This document shows, in pieces, positions 42,437-52,800 of a DNA stretch of 64,000 bases. The translations under genes were made by a program, and so were the position numbers. The stretch is from Verrucomicrobiaceae bacterium (GTDB taxonomy: Bacteria; Verrucomicrobiota; Verrucomicrobiia; Verrucomicrobiales; Verrucomicrobiaceae). The notes under the pieces were generated by a model. That model was given only the letters and a program-made list of their open reading frames with translations. It made no database searches and had not been told where the DNA came from. The stretch covers positions 38,886 through 102,885 of the forward strand of contig JAIXSY010000044.1 in NCBI GenBank assembly GCA_027484445.1, written 5' to 3'. Each line of letters opens with the position of its first letter. Position 1 is the stretch's first letter.

Positions 42437-43123
42437 TCAGCCGAGGACTACTTCATCGAAGCTGGCGATGATCGGATGCCCGCTCTCTGGCTGTGCTTTG
42501 TTTCCGGGGCGGAGGGCGAGGGCGGTCTTCAGGCCGGCGGACTGGGCGGCGTTCAATTCATCGACGAGGTCGCTGATGAAAAGGATCTCCGCGGCAGCCA
42601 TGCCAGAATCAGCAGCGATGGCTATGTAGCTAGCAGCGTCCTTTTTCATGCCGGTGGTGGTGTCGTAGTAACAGGAGAAACAAGATGTGAGATCACCCGC
42701 AGTAGTGTGGGCGAAGAAGAGGCGCTGCGCGTGGATGCTACCGGAGGAGTAGATGCGGATTTCGCGGCCGCTTTCCCGCCAGCGATCCAAAGCGGGCAGG
42801 ACATCATCGAAGAGCGTGCTGCGCAGGTCGCCGGTGCGGAAGCCTTGCTCCCAGATGAGGCCCTGGAGCTGCTTCAGGCCGGTGACTTTGGCATCGGCAT
42901 CCATGAGGCGATGCACGGCGGCTTCGGCCTCGAGCGCATTGAGAAAGGCGGCCACACCAGCATCGTGAGCAAGCTCGGCGATGACCTCATGGCCCCAGTG
43001 CGCCCCGAGCCAGGCGGCGGCGAGCTTTCGTGCATACGGAAACATCACGTCATGCACAAAGGCGAGCGGCGAGACGGTTCCTTCGATGTCGAGCAGGATG
43101 AGTTTGCCGCGAAACTCGATCAT
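42437..43123 (-). CDS. mtnC: Enolase-phosphatase E1 (methionine salvage)
   Basis: 228 residues from ATG 43123. HAD-type phosphatase with LILLDIEGTVSPLAFVHDVM (motif I, D-x-E-G-T, specific for MtnC), IYSSGSIHAQRLFF (motif II) and FISDLVDELNAA (motif III/IV). It enolises and dephosphorylates diketo-methylthiopentyl-1-phosphate, giving the acireductone substrate of MtnD. Start overlaps the mtnD stop (ATGA), so the two are co-translated. A REP element lies just downstream. Confidence 0.93.
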   Translation of the reverse strand: MIEFRGKLILLDIEGTVSPLAFVHDVMFPYARKLAAAWLGAHWGHEVIAELAHDAGVAAFLNALEAEAAVHRLMDADAKVTGLKQLQGLIWEQGFRTGDLRSTLFDDVLPALDRWRESGREIRIYSSGSIHAQRLFFAHTTAGDLTSCFSCYYDTTTGMKKDAASYIAIAADSGMAAAEILFISDLVDELNAAQSAGLKTALALRPGNKAQPESGHPIIASFDEVVLG

Positions 43124-43713
43124 GCGGCGATAGTGACGGCTTGCTCGATGTGGATGCCTTTGGCGGCGAGGTAGTTCGGCCCAAAGCAAAGCGGCTGATA
43201 GCTGCTGGCGATGCCGTCGCCGGTGTAGAGCGGCGTCCACCCGGCTTTCTCTTTGAAGAGGCGGATGGCGCGGATGGTGCGTTCGGCGCAGAGGTCAAAC
43301 CAATGCCTCACGCCAGCAGGCACGTTGATCAGGTCGCCTTCATGCACCTCAATGGAGAAGACCAACGCGTCATCCTCGGGGTGGATGTAAAAAATACCGC
43401 TGCCTTTGACGATGAAGCGCACCTCATCCTCGGCGTGACGGTGCTCTTGGTTAAACTTGTCGAGCATTTCCTGTAGGTTCGGCACGTCGGGTGTGACGTT
43501 GACGACATCGGCGGTGATGTAACCGCCCTGCTGCATGAGCGCTGCGACCTCCGGCGCATACGCGGCCAGGATCTCTTCCTGCGTGGCATCGCCTCCGGCA
43601 CGGCCCGCCACTGCCCAACGCTCATAGGTGATGCCATGCTTCAGCAGGAAACTGCGGATGAGGTCCGCATCCTCAATGACGCGGCTTTCAGAAGGGATGC
43701 GCAGGATGGCCAT
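43120..43713 (-). CDS. mtnD: Acireductone dioxygenase
   Basis: 197 residues, cupin fold. The metal site is H-x-H-x3-4-E plus His: NQEHRHAEDEVRFIVKG (His/His/Glu near residues 97-103) and GVRHWFDLC (distal His near 143). With Fe it makes the methionine keto-acid precursor; with Ni it is off-pathway. Metal cannot be told from sequence. Middle gene of mtnB-mtnD-mtnC; 15 bp after mtnB and overlapping mtnC by 4 bp. Confidence 0.94.
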   Translation of the reverse strand: MAILRIPSESRVIEDADLIRSFLLKHGITYERWAVAGRAGGDATQEEILAAYAPEVAALMQQGGYITADVVNVTPDVPNLQEMLDKFNQEHRHAEDEVRFIVKGSGIFYIHPEDDALVFSIEVHEGDLINVPAGVRHWFDLCAERTIRAIRLFKEKAGWTPLYTGDGIASSYQPLCFGPNYLAAKGIHIEQAVTIAA

Positions 43714-43728
43714 GAGATGCAGTTCGGT

Positions 43729-44388
43729 TCAAAAGGAGCCAGTGAGCAAGCGCTTCCGCGTGACGACTTCGAAAAGAAACTCCAGCACCTCAACCTGCCG
43801 CCGCGCCTCAGCCAACGTGCCGCCCCAGGTGTAGAGGCCGTGCCCGGCCAGGAGGAAGCCGTGCCGCAGCGGGTTCACTGCATCTGCCAGACGTCCTTCG
43901 ATCTCTTGGGCCAACGCGGCGATGTCCTGTGTGTTCGGGTAGATTTCGATCCGCGCCTCGGCTTCATGCGTGGCGATGCCTGACAGGCCCTTCAGCATCT
44001 CGTAGCCTGCGATGCGCAGGGCTCCGTCCTTCAAAAAATGCTCGCTGAGCACGGTGGCGGCCACGGAATGCGTGTGCAGCACTGAGCCTGCGCCATGTGT
44101 GGCCAAAGCGTTATGCAGCAGAGCCTCGGCGCTGGGTTTGAGCGTTGTTTCGCTCATGGCGGCGGCGTTTTCATCGACGAGGAGGAACTGCCCGGGCTGG
44201 AGCCTGCCTTTGTCATGGCCACTGCCCGTCATCAGCAGCGTCAACGGCTCCCGGCCCACCACCACGCTGTAGTTGCTGCTGGTGCCGAGGGACCAGCCAC
44301 GGTGGTGGAAGTCGCGTCCGGTCTCGATGAGATCCGCGATGACGTCAGGAAAGTCTAAGGCCGAAGGCATTCGTGATGAATCCAGCAT
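43729..44388 (-). CDS. mtnB: Methylthioribulose-1-phosphate dehydratase
   Basis: 219 residues (start 44388; ATG 44370 giving MPSALDFPDV is equally possible). Class II aldolase-like family: SLGTSSNYSVV near the N-terminus, VLHTHSVAATVL with the zinc His pair and the C-terminal GHGLYTWGGTLAEARRQVE. It dehydrates methylthioribulose-1-phosphate, acting between MtnA and MtnC. First gene of the mtnBDC run on the minus strand. About 250 bp separate it from the tRNA, with no further gene seen. Confidence 0.93.
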   Translation of the reverse strand: MLDSSRMPSALDFPDVIADLIETGRDFHHRGWSLGTSSNYSVVVGREPLTLLMTGSGHDKGRLQPGQFLLVDENAAAMSETTLKPSAEALLHNALATHGAGSVLHTHSVAATVLSEHFLKDGALRIAGYEMLKGLSGIATHEAEARIEIYPNTQDIAALAQEIEGRLADAVNPLRHGFLLAGHGLYTWGGTLAEARRQVEVLEFLFEVVTRKRLLTGSF

Positions 44389-44639
44389 CCGCAGGCAGGG
44401 TCAAGACGCGGGGGGCGATGGGGCGATAACGTCACAAAAGCACATCACCCGCAGAGCTGATGCCAGAGCGGCAGCCCCCTCCGGCGCAGGGGCCAATTTT
44501 GATCAGCACCTTTCACCCCACAGGACAGGCCGCTGCGAAGAGCACGGCGGGGAAGACAAAGTTCTCCATGGAACGAGGCATCGCTCGTCAACCTTCCTCA
44601 GCAGCAGCGAGAACGTCATTGGGCACCTAGGTCTCGACC

Positions 44640-44713
44640 TGGAGCGGGCGATGGGAATCGAACCCACGTATCAAGCTTGGGAAGCTCGTGTTCTACCATT
44701 GAACTACGCCCGC
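44640..44713 (-). tRNA. tRNA-Gly (anticodon CCC)
   Basis: Minus strand from 44713: acceptor GCGGGCG paired with CGCCCGC, D arm GTTC-AATGGTA-GAAC, anticodon stem CGAGC/GCTTG with loop TTCCCAA (anticodon CCC, reading GGG), T arm GTGGG-TTCGATT-CCCAT and a genomically encoded CCA (44640-44642). All four stems pair, with one G-U each in the anticodon and T stems. Confidence 0.95.
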
Positions 44714-44848
44714 TTTGGTTTGGCGATCACGATGCAATTCAAGGCGGTGCGAATGGGTTTGTCAATCTTTCCTCAGGGGCAGATGCTTCCTGGCGATAAC
44801 TCAATCCACTCGCGCGGCGTAACGGTATGGTGTCTAGTTTCGGCTGCC

Positions 44849-46492
44849 ATGACTCATGCTGGTGTTCTTAGCCTGCGCTGTCCTTCGTGCGGACGTCCCT
44901 TTCTCTCGCTGCCTCATCAGCAGGGAGCTCTGGTGACGTGCCCGCACTGCGCGCACAGCGCGGTCATGGAGAGCTTCTTTAGTCCGAGTTCTCCTGCGCC
45001 GCCCGCACTCGGGGCACCTTTGACCCCGCTACGTCGGCGGCAGCCTCGAATGGCCGAGGTTGGGGGGCCAGGCTTTGGACCTCCGCCAGCTCCACGTCAG
45101 GTGCCCTGGCCGCCTGCCCCTGAAAAAACGCCGCTCTTTGTGCCACCGATGGCACCGCCGACCGCGCCACAGCCGATGTCGCCCTTTTCGGCATCAGGTT
45201 CGCCCTGGGACGGCAAACCAGCTGCTAACGAACGGGTGCCCCCAGCACCCGCGGCAGCTTTGGGCACGGCCTGGTCTTCCCCTTTTTGGAATGCGCCAGA
45301 GGCAGCGATGCCTGCCCCGCCACCGAGGGTGCCCGCCTATGTGGCTCCAGACGTGCCTCCTTTGCCCCAGCCCGTGGCTAGCGCGGGAATGTCTCCTTTT
45401 TCGCCAGTCGTGCCTCTCGACCCGGTGGCGCGGGTGGAAAAGCTGGACCCGTCCGGCTGGGTGGCGGCTCGGCCGACTGTGACGATGGACAGCGAAACCG
45501 CAGCGGAGGCCCAGGACATGGCAGCCTGGCAGCCGAACCCAGCGCCACGCAGTTCTCTCGGTCCTGTGATTCTGGGACTGCTGGTGGTGGCCGGTGGGGT
45601 GACGTGGCTGCTGCAAGATGACTTTTTTCCGCCGCTGGTCGTGGATGTGCCGGTGACGCTGCGTGAGAAGGCCCCCCTGCAGACTTCTCCTGCGCCTGAA
45701 AAGCCAGTGCCTGCTATGGGAAAGCCACCCGCCATGGCGCCGCCAGCTGTGGCACCCGTAACCGTGCCCCCAGTGGCTCCGGCAGAGCCCGACCTAGTGG
45801 TGCGGCGCGCTGAGTTGATTCCGCCCTCGGAGATTCAGGTGGATCTGGAAGCCGCGACGCAGGTCGCATCGCCCCTATTTCGGCAGCTTTCTGAAGCCAA
45901 GACAGCCGCTGAGCGCGCCGCCTTGTTGGCTGAGCCTGAAGAATACGGTGCTGATGCCGAGGAGTTCTTCGCGCAGCAGAAGCTGGAGGTCCTAAGCTTC
46001 AAGCTATCCAGCATCACCCCGCTGCTGCTGCCGGGCCGCCAGTCGGCACCCTTGTTTCAGGTCATGACACGTGCAAACCCGCAGGGGGCACTGCTGCGGC
46101 TCGTGCCGCGTGCACAGCCAGGAGCCTTCCTGCTGGACTGGCCGCTTTTTGCCGAGACGCATGAAAAAAAGCTGGCCCGGGTGATCCATGCTCCGGCGAG
46201 TGATCCCACTTGGCTGCACCTGGGCCTGCGCCGAAGCCATGGCCTGGAATTTGCGGAAAGCCAGCGCTCGGGCTTGGTCATCATGACCCTGCAGGGCAGT
46301 GCCGATGGGTCGCTGACGTGCCAAGCGATCTCCCCGAAAAACACGCCAGCGGGCCGATACCTGGACCGCGAGACGGAGTGGGGCCAGGTTTACCTCGCGC
46401 GGCTGCTGCTGCAAAAGCGCAAGCTCGAGGACGGGACACCCGCCATCTTCATCCTCGACATCGAAGGTGCTGCGACCAGCAGCCAGCCCTGA
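44849..46492 (+). CDS. Zinc-ribbon, Pro/Ala-rich single-pass membrane protein
   Basis: 547 residues from ATG 44849; the longer frame upstream crosses the tRNA and is rejected. It starts with a zinc ribbon (CPSCGRPF ... CPHCAHSA, two Cys pairs), then a long Pro-rich linker (about 45-235) and one helix near residue 240 (GPVILGLLVVAGGVTWLL). The C-terminal ~250 residues look like a folded globular domain (VASPLFRQLSEAKTAAERAA; MTRANPQGALLRLVPRAQ) with no family I recognise. Topology suggests a cytoplasmic zinc ribbon and an external C-terminal domain. It is followed by a convergent TPM gene. Confidence 0.75.
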   Translation: MTHAGVLSLRCPSCGRPFLSLPHQQGALVTCPHCAHSAVMESFFSPSSPAPPALGAPLTPLRRRQPRMAEVGGPGFGPPPAPRQVPWPPAPEKTPLFVPPMAPPTAPQPMSPFSASGSPWDGKPAANERVPPAPAAALGTAWSSPFWNAPEAAMPAPPPRVPAYVAPDVPPLPQPVASAGMSPFSPVVPLDPVARVEKLDPSGWVAARPTVTMDSETAAEAQDMAAWQPNPAPRSSLGPVILGLLVVAGGVTWLLQDDFFPPLVVDVPVTLREKAPLQTSPAPEKPVPAMGKPPAMAPPAVAPVTVPPVAPAEPDLVVRRAELIPPSEIQVDLEAATQVASPLFRQLSEAKTAAERAALLAEPEEYGADAEEFFAQQKLEVLSFKLSSITPLLLPGRQSAPLFQVMTRANPQGALLRLVPRAQPGAFLLDWPLFAETHEKKLARVIHAPASDPTWLHLGLRRSHGLEFAESQRSGLVIMTLQGSADGSLTCQAISPKNTPAGRYLDRETEWGQVYLARLLLQKRKLEDGTPAIFILDIEGAATSSQP

Positions 46493-46504
46493 AGGCCGCG
46501 CGCG

Positions 46505-47224
46505 CTATTCCACCCGCAGCACTGTGCTGCCGTGAGGTGCGCCCAGGCGAGGGTTTACCACCACCTTGGGCAGCCGACCTAGTGGCTGCACCCGCTGCTG
46601 ACGACGTCTTTGCCACCCCTCCCACGCCCAGAAAACCACAGCCAGCAGCACGAGGCCTGCGCCAAAGACACGCCCGAGACGAAAAAAATCACGCCCCTGC
46701 ACCTGATCCAGCTTCCCCTGCTGAGAGGAGAGCGTGGCGATGTTGGAAAGCAGGCGCTGCACGCATTGCTCCATCCGCTTTTCCAGGGGCAACGAGCGCT
46801 GCTGCATCGTCTCATGCAGACTCTGATGGAGGTGAAAGAGACCCGCAGAAGGCAGGCGCGACCACAGATCTGGGGAGTAGGACAGCATCTCACGATCCGA
46901 AGAGCGATCGTAGAGGAATAGCACCGCCGCGCCCGCTGGGCTCCAGGCCTGGCGGAGCTGGCGCGCACGGTCGCGCGGCGTGGTGCCCTGCGGCAAAAAG
47001 GTCTCTGCCACCACCCACACGCTCACGCCATGCTCCACGCGCAGCTCGGCCACTGCGGTGGCGAGTCGTGCCCGCTGATCAGGCGTCAGCGCCCTTGTGT
47101 CATCCCAGATGCCGTCCGCAGGTGCAGGTGGCAGTGCAGGCGGATCCGCTGCCTGGACCATAGTCAGGCACAGCAGCCCACAGAGCAGGCCATACAGCCG
47201 AAGATGGAAAACTGCACAGAGCAC
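46505..47224 (-). CDS. TPM-domain exported membrane protein
   Basis: 239 residues from GTG 47224. A signal peptide (LRLYGLLCGLLCLTMVQAADPP) is followed by a TPM domain (about 40-175): DDTRALTPDQRARLATAVAE, VWVVAETFLPQG and SYSPDLWSRLP. A C-terminal helix lies near residue 205 (VFGAGLVLLAVVFWAWEG). TPM proteins are periplasmic, membrane-anchored phosphatase- or PSII-repair-related proteins of unclear substrate. Ends 12 bp from the convergent zinc-ribbon gene. Confidence 0.8.
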   Translation of the reverse strand: MLCAVFHLRLYGLLCGLLCLTMVQAADPPALPPAPADGIWDDTRALTPDQRARLATAVAELRVEHGVSVWVVAETFLPQGTTPRDRARQLRQAWSPAGAAVLFLYDRSSDREMLSYSPDLWSRLPSAGLFHLHQSLHETMQQRSLPLEKRMEQCVQRLLSNIATLSSQQGKLDQVQGRDFFRLGRVFGAGLVLLAVVFWAWEGWQRRRQQRVQPLGRLPKVVVNPRLGAPHGSTVLRVE

Positions 47225-47430
47225 AGGGTGTCAGGGAAAACGCAACCCGCGCAGCCCTAGCCACGCGGAATAGCCCTTTCGATAGCGGCTTTTGCCGACT
47301 GACGAAAGCGCCATCCTGTCGAAAAATAACATCGCCGCTGGAAATGCCCACGTTTCTCCCTACCAGAGTTCTCCCCCCCCTTTTGGTGCCTCCAGCACCA
47401 TCACACGTCCTTTGATTTCATCCAATCCCC

Positions 47431-48648
47431 ATGCCCTCAGCCAAGAAAAAGCCGATCTGCCATCCGGTCGAAGCCATCATCGCGGACATCAGGGCCGGGC
47501 ACATGGTGATCGTCACGGATGATGAAGATCGAGAAAACGAGGGGGATCTGATCTGTGCGGCTGAAAAGATCACGCCGGATCTGGTGAACTTCATGGTTCG
47601 TGAAGGTGGCGGCATGCTGTGCGTGCCTGTCAGTCTCGAGATCGCCCAGAAGCTAAACCTGGAAAGCATGGTGCCAGAGAATCGGGAGGCCTTTCGCACC
47701 GATTTCACCGTCACGGTGGATGCCGCTCAGGGCATCACCACTGGCATCAGCACCGCCGACCGCGCCCGCACGATCAAGCTGCTGTCAGACCCCAAGAGCA
47801 CCGAAGCCGACTTCGTGCAGCCGGGGCACATCAATCCCCTCGTGGCCAAGCCGGGAGGCGTGCTGCGCCGCGCTGGTCATACCGAGGCCGCTGTGGATCT
47901 CTGCCGCCTAGCCGGGCTGAGGGAAGCGGGCGTGCTGATCGAGATCATGAATCCAGACGGCAGCATGGCACGCCTGGAGGATCTGAAAAAGTTTGGCAAA
48001 AAGCACGGGCTGAAGATTTGCTCCATCGCCGACCTCATCGAATACCGCCGACGCAGCGAACAGCTGGTGGAGAAGCTAGAGGTCGTGGACATGCCCACGG
48101 ACTTTGGGGACTTCAAACTGCATCTCTACCGCAGCCTGTTGGATGGTGTGCACCATGTCGCCCTAGTCATGGGCACGATCGATGGGAAAAAACCGACACT
48201 GGTGCGGGTGCACAGTGAGTGCCTGACGGGCGATATCTTCACCTCCCGGCGCTGCGACTGCGGCAGCCAGCTCCACGCTGCCATGCGCCGCGTCTCCGAG
48301 GCAGGCAGTGGTGTCATCGTTTACATGCGCGGTCATGAAGGGCGCGGCATCGGTCTCCATGGAAAAATCCAGGCCTACAAGCTGCAAGAGCAAGGCCTAG
48401 ACACGGTCGAGGCCAACCTGAAGCTCGGCTTTGGCATGGATCTGCGCGATTACGGCATCGGTGCCCAGATCATTCATGACCTCGGCGTCCGAAAGATCCG
48501 CCTGATCACGAACAACCCACGCAAGATCGTCGGCCTGGACGGCCACCGGCTTGAGATCGTCGAGCAAGTGCCCATCATCTCTGAACCCAATCCCCACAAT
48601 CAGCGCTACCTGGAGACGAAGAAGAAAAAGCTCGGGCACAAGCTGTGA
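47431..48648 (+). CDS. ribBA: Riboflavin biosynthesis bifunctional DHBP synthase / GTP cyclohydrolase II
   Basis: 405 residues with two enzymes in order. The DHBP synthase part (1-205) has DDEDRENEGDLICAAEKI, GAA-like FRTDFTVTVDAAQGITTGIS and RRAGHTEAAVDLCRLAGL. The GTP cyclohydrolase II part (205-405) has HSECLTGDIFTSRRCDCGSQ (zinc cysteines) and YMRGHEGRGIGL. It makes both precursors of the riboflavin ring. The ~200 bp upstream contain no recognisable FMN riboswitch. ribH and nusB follow on the same strand. Confidence 0.95.
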   Translation: MPSAKKKPICHPVEAIIADIRAGHMVIVTDDEDRENEGDLICAAEKITPDLVNFMVREGGGMLCVPVSLEIAQKLNLESMVPENREAFRTDFTVTVDAAQGITTGISTADRARTIKLLSDPKSTEADFVQPGHINPLVAKPGGVLRRAGHTEAAVDLCRLAGLREAGVLIEIMNPDGSMARLEDLKKFGKKHGLKICSIADLIEYRRRSEQLVEKLEVVDMPTDFGDFKLHLYRSLLDGVHHVALVMGTIDGKKPTLVRVHSECLTGDIFTSRRCDCGSQLHAAMRRVSEAGSGVIVYMRGHEGRGIGLHGKIQAYKLQEQGLDTVEANLKLGFGMDLRDYGIGAQIIHDLGVRKIRLITNNPRKIVGLDGHRLEIVEQVPIISEPNPHNQRYLETKKKKLGHKL

Positions 48649-48720
48649 CCCCTGCCCTCTTGCCCACACCGCTGAGTTCCCCCGATTGACCCTTTTTCTG
48701 CACGCAGCCCGAAGCCAACC

Positions 48721-49227
48721 ATGTCGAAACACGCTCCCACCCGCCCCCGGCCAATCCAAGAGCCGGTCTCCATCGCGATCGTCGCCAGTCTCTACAACAA
48801 CACCTTCGTGCAGGGCCTGCTCGACGCTGCGCGTGAAGAACTGGAGACCCTAGCTCCCCATGCTGAATTGACCGTTTACCGGGTGCCTGGTGCCTTTGAA
48901 ATCCCAGTATGTGCCGAGCTCGTGCTGAAAAGCACCAAGCCCGACGTTCTCATCGCCTTCGGTGTCATCATCCGTGGTTCGACCGAGCACGCTGACCTGG
49001 TCGGAGAATCCGTTACCGATGCTCTCCAGCAGATGGCCGTCCGCCACCTCGTGCCAGTGATTCATGAAGTCCTGCTCGTGAACAACGAACAACAGGCTGA
49101 GCAGCGTTGCCTGGGCCAGGAAATCAACCGTGGCGCTGAAGCTGCCCAGACGGCCGTGAACATGGTCAGCCTGTTCCGCAAGATGCGGGCTAGCTTTGCC
49201 GGAACCCCAGGCCTGGAGGGCGCGTGA
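48721..49227 (+). CDS. ribH: 6,7-dimethyl-8-ribityllumazine synthase
   Basis: 168 residues. Conserved blocks: SIAIVASLYNNTFVQGLLDA, VYRVPGAFEIPVCAELVL, IAFGVIIRGSTEHADLVGES (substrate phosphate/His region) and a C-terminal GAEAAQTAVNM. It condenses the ribBA product with the pyrimidine branch to give the lumazine. Located 72 bp after ribBA and 3 bp before nusB, the common rib-nusB order. Confidence 0.94.
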   Translation: MSKHAPTRPRPIQEPVSIAIVASLYNNTFVQGLLDAAREELETLAPHAELTVYRVPGAFEIPVCAELVLKSTKPDVLIAFGVIIRGSTEHADLVGESVTDALQQMAVRHLVPVIHEVLLVNNEQQAEQRCLGQEINRGAEAAQTAVNMVSLFRKMRASFAGTPGLEGA

Positions 49228-49230
49228 ATC

Positions 49231-49695
49231 ATGGGAAAACGTCGTGAAGGGCGGGAAGCCGCCGTCCAATTCCTCTTCGCCCACGAACTGCACAGCGATC
49301 ATACCGCCGAGGAGCAGAGCGCTTTTTGGGAGATCCACAATGCCAAAGCAAGTGTGCGCGCCTTTGCGGAAGAATTGATCCGCGGCGTGCTGGCCCACCG
49401 CACGCAGATTGATGCGATCATCACACCTGTGGTGGAAAACTTCCGCCTGGAGCGCTTGGCAGGCGTGGATCGCAATATCCTCCGAGTCGCCGTGCATGAG
49501 CTGCTGAACGTGCCGGAAGTGCCTGCGCCCGTCATCTTGAACGAGGCCATCGAAGTCGCCAAAAACCTGGGGGGCGCTGAGTCGGGAGCCTTTGTGAATG
49601 GCGTGCTGCACAAGCTCTCCCACAGCATTCGCCCACGCGGAGATGCCTCACGCCCGCCTTCACCATCGAGCTCCACGACACCGCTCGCTGGCTAA
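49231..49695 (+). CDS. nusB: Transcription antitermination factor NusB
   Basis: 154 residues. The all-helical NusB fold is shown by MGKRREGREAAVQFLFAHEL, the VRAFAEELIRGVLAHR segment and DRNILRVAVHELLNVPEVPA plus NEAIEVAKNLGGAESGAFVN, the best conserved block. NusB with NusE binds boxA of rRNA leaders. Starts 3 bp after ribH; likely co-transcribed. Confidence 0.94.
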   Translation: MGKRREGREAAVQFLFAHELHSDHTAEEQSAFWEIHNAKASVRAFAEELIRGVLAHRTQIDAIITPVVENFRLERLAGVDRNILRVAVHELLNVPEVPAPVILNEAIEVAKNLGGAESGAFVNGVLHKLSHSIRPRGDASRPPSPSSSTTPLAG

Positions 49696-49861
49696 TCAAA
49701 AGCCGAACCTTCGACAAGCCCCTGGAAACTCTCGCAAGAGCTTTTTCTTCCCCATCCATCGGAGGGCGAGCATGGATGCCCCTAGCCAGTCCACCGGTTC
49801 AGGGAAAAAATCGCTAGGATTGCTTCGCAACAAAGTATGTTGGTGAGTCCTCGCACCCAAC

Positions 49862-52800
49862 ATGGAAGAAAACGACATCCCTACCCTCCCGGTCTTCCAA
49901 CCGGTGCGAAGTGCACCCGAAGGCATGAATGAACCTTCGCTGGGGGCAGACAACTATCGTGTCGGTCATGAAATCGCACGCGGCGGCATGGGCAGCATTT
50001 TGGAAGCAGAAGACGGCAAGCTGAAGCGCACCGTGGCTGTGAAAATCATGCACCTGGACGCGCAGCAGGATCACTCAGCCCGCCTGCGCTTCCTGCGTGA
50101 GGCCGAGGTGCTGGCCATGCTAGCGCATCCGAACATCGTGCCGATCTACGACATCGTCTGGGAGCACGGCGTGCCGCTCTTTTACTCCATGAAGCTGGTC
50201 AAAGGCCGCACGCTTCAGCACATCCTGCACGGTTTGCAAAACCGGCATCCCGATGACCTGCACGATTACACCCTGGATCGTCTGCTGCTCATCTTTCGCA
50301 AAGTGTGCGATGCTATCGCCTTTGCCCACAGCAAAGGCGTGCTCCATCGCGACCTCAAGCCGGAAAACGTCATGGTGGGCGAGTTCGGGGAGGTGCTCGT
50401 CATGGACTGGGGACTGGCGAAGTGGAAAGGCCAGTCTGAGGCTGATCTGGAACGCCGAAAAGCCGCCGCCTCCATCTCCAGTGAAGTTCTGTCTAGCCTC
50501 CCCTCTTTGCAGACACTCGATGGTTCCGTGATGGGCACGCCGCAGTACATGAGCCCCGAACAGGCAAGGGGCCAAATCGATGAACTGGATGAGCGCTCCG
50601 ACATCTTTTCCCTAGGCGGCATTCTTTACGCCATCCTCACCTTGAGGCCCCCGGTGGAAGGCCAGACGCTGGAAGAGGTGCTGAGCAAAGTGACCTCAGG
50701 CCAGATCACCTCGCCCTCGGAATGGCAGGTCAGCTCTCAAGCGAAGGGCAAAGCCCGCAGCAAAGGCGATGTCTTGGACGCCAGACTCATCAAGCCTCTG
50801 CCTCATGTGTCGAGTGGCCGTGTGCCACCTGCCTTGTCAGCCGTCGTCATGAAAGCCCTGCGGCTGGCGAAAGAGGATCGCTACCCCACAGTCGCTCATC
50901 TCAGTGCAGACATCGAAGCCTACCAGGGCGGCTTTGCCACAAGCGCAGAGCAAGCAGGCGCGCTCAAGCAGCTGCAACTCCTCATGCTCCGCCACAAAGC
51001 GGTCACGGGAACTCTGGCAGCACTGCTGCTGGTGTGTTTCGGCTTTGTTCTGAAAGTCATCGCCAGCGAACGCAAGGCGACACGCCATGCAGAAATCGCC
51101 GTAGCGAACGAACAACGCGCGAATGAGCAGGCCGAGAAAACCAGACGCGCGCTGATGACCTCCCAAATGGCAGTGGCCGAGTCCGCCTATCGTGCGGCTG
51201 ATGTGCCTGCGATGCTACGCGCGCTCGACTCCATCCCTGAAGATCTACGCGATCAGCGCTGGGATTACTTATCCATCAAGCGGGATTCCTCGGTCATAGA
51301 CTGGCAGATCCCAGGATTTGCCAAACTAGCCGCTGCCCGCATGATCCCTGGGCGGCCAGGGCAGTTCGCCTTAGCCAACCATCGAGGACAAGTCGGCATC
51401 GTGGATGTGCCTACCAGCACGATCCTTCGGCAGATCGAGACAGAATTCAAAAATCATGTCGTGATTGCCATCTCCGCAGATGGCCAGCGACTCGCGATCA
51501 GCAGCAAGCAAGCGCAGCAGATTCAGATTTACCGGATTGAAGAGGGTCAGCTGGAAAAGACCGTGCCAGCGCCCTCGGCAGGCATCAATGTCATGACTTT
51601 TTCTCCGAATGGCCAGCAGTTGGCCGTGCTGGATGAAATCGGGAAAGAGAATGTGGATTCAAAACTCTACCTCGTGGAACTCCACGATGGCTCGGTTCGC
51701 TTCAGTCATCCAGGCTGCTTTGGCAGCGCCTTGTTCAGCGGAGATGGCAAACGCTTGTTTGCAGGCAAATCCATAGGCCGGGCGCTGCTAACCTTCCATG
51801 TGGAGGAAGGCAAGCTGGTGAACCAAAGAGACGAATACTTTCAGTGCATGGCTTTGAGCCAGGATCACAGCCGTCTCGCCGTCGGCTATTACAACGGCGA
51901 AGTCGCGATCCTGAATGCAGCCACAGGTGCCACGCTACAGCGCGGACGATTGCACCTGGGCAATGTCACCCATCTGGCCTGGACCGCAGCGCATCAGCTG
52001 ATCACGATTGGCAATGAAGCCGGCATTGATCAAGGCCGATCCGTCATGCGTCTCTGGGAGACATCGACCTTCTCCTCGCGTGGAACTTTCTTGGGGATGA
52101 AAGAAACACCGCTGAGGCGCTACTTTGATTTCCATCCCCTGAGTGGGCACCTCCTGGTCATCGGCAGCAGGAGCACGACCGCACAGCTCTGGCATATCCC
52201 CACGGGTCTTGAAGCCGCACGCATCATCTCCCCCAACGCCCAACAAGGCTGGGCCACCTGCTTTTTGAGCAACACGCTGCTGCTGAATCGCGTGGATTAT
52301 GGGCTCCAACGCTTTGACGTCAGCACGCCAAGCCGACCGAATCCCGTGCACCCGAAGTTGTTGGATGGCTATCATATCATGGCCATTCACCGGCCCGACG
52401 GACTAGTGGCCATTGGCAACCGCACCAGCGGCGCCCCCCCGAGAAACATCAAACTCTATCGCTTGCATGGCAGTGAGCTGACGCCCCTGCATGAACTGCC
52501 CATGTCTGGGCTGACGACACGCCTAGATTTCGATCCCACCGGCAGCCGCCTTCTCGCACTCTCCACCTCTCTAGAGTCATTGGTGTTTGAGGTGTCTTCG
52601 GGCAAGACCTTGCTCAAAATCCCCCAGCGGCTTCACCGAGCAGTGTTTGTTGGGGCTGGAGATCGCATCGCGGCCATTCTCTCCCAGAAACGTGCCGAGG
52701 AAGAAGTGGTGGATCACCTCTGTCTCATGGATGCCTCTCAGGGCAAAATCATCAAAAAGCTGACCTACCACGTCCAGCAGGAGGAGCTCGTCACCTCCCC

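Noticed and set aside
47225..47430. Possible FMN riboswitch before ribBA
   Set aside because: The conserved FMN aptamer blocks (such as AGGGYGGGGTGAAAT) are not present.
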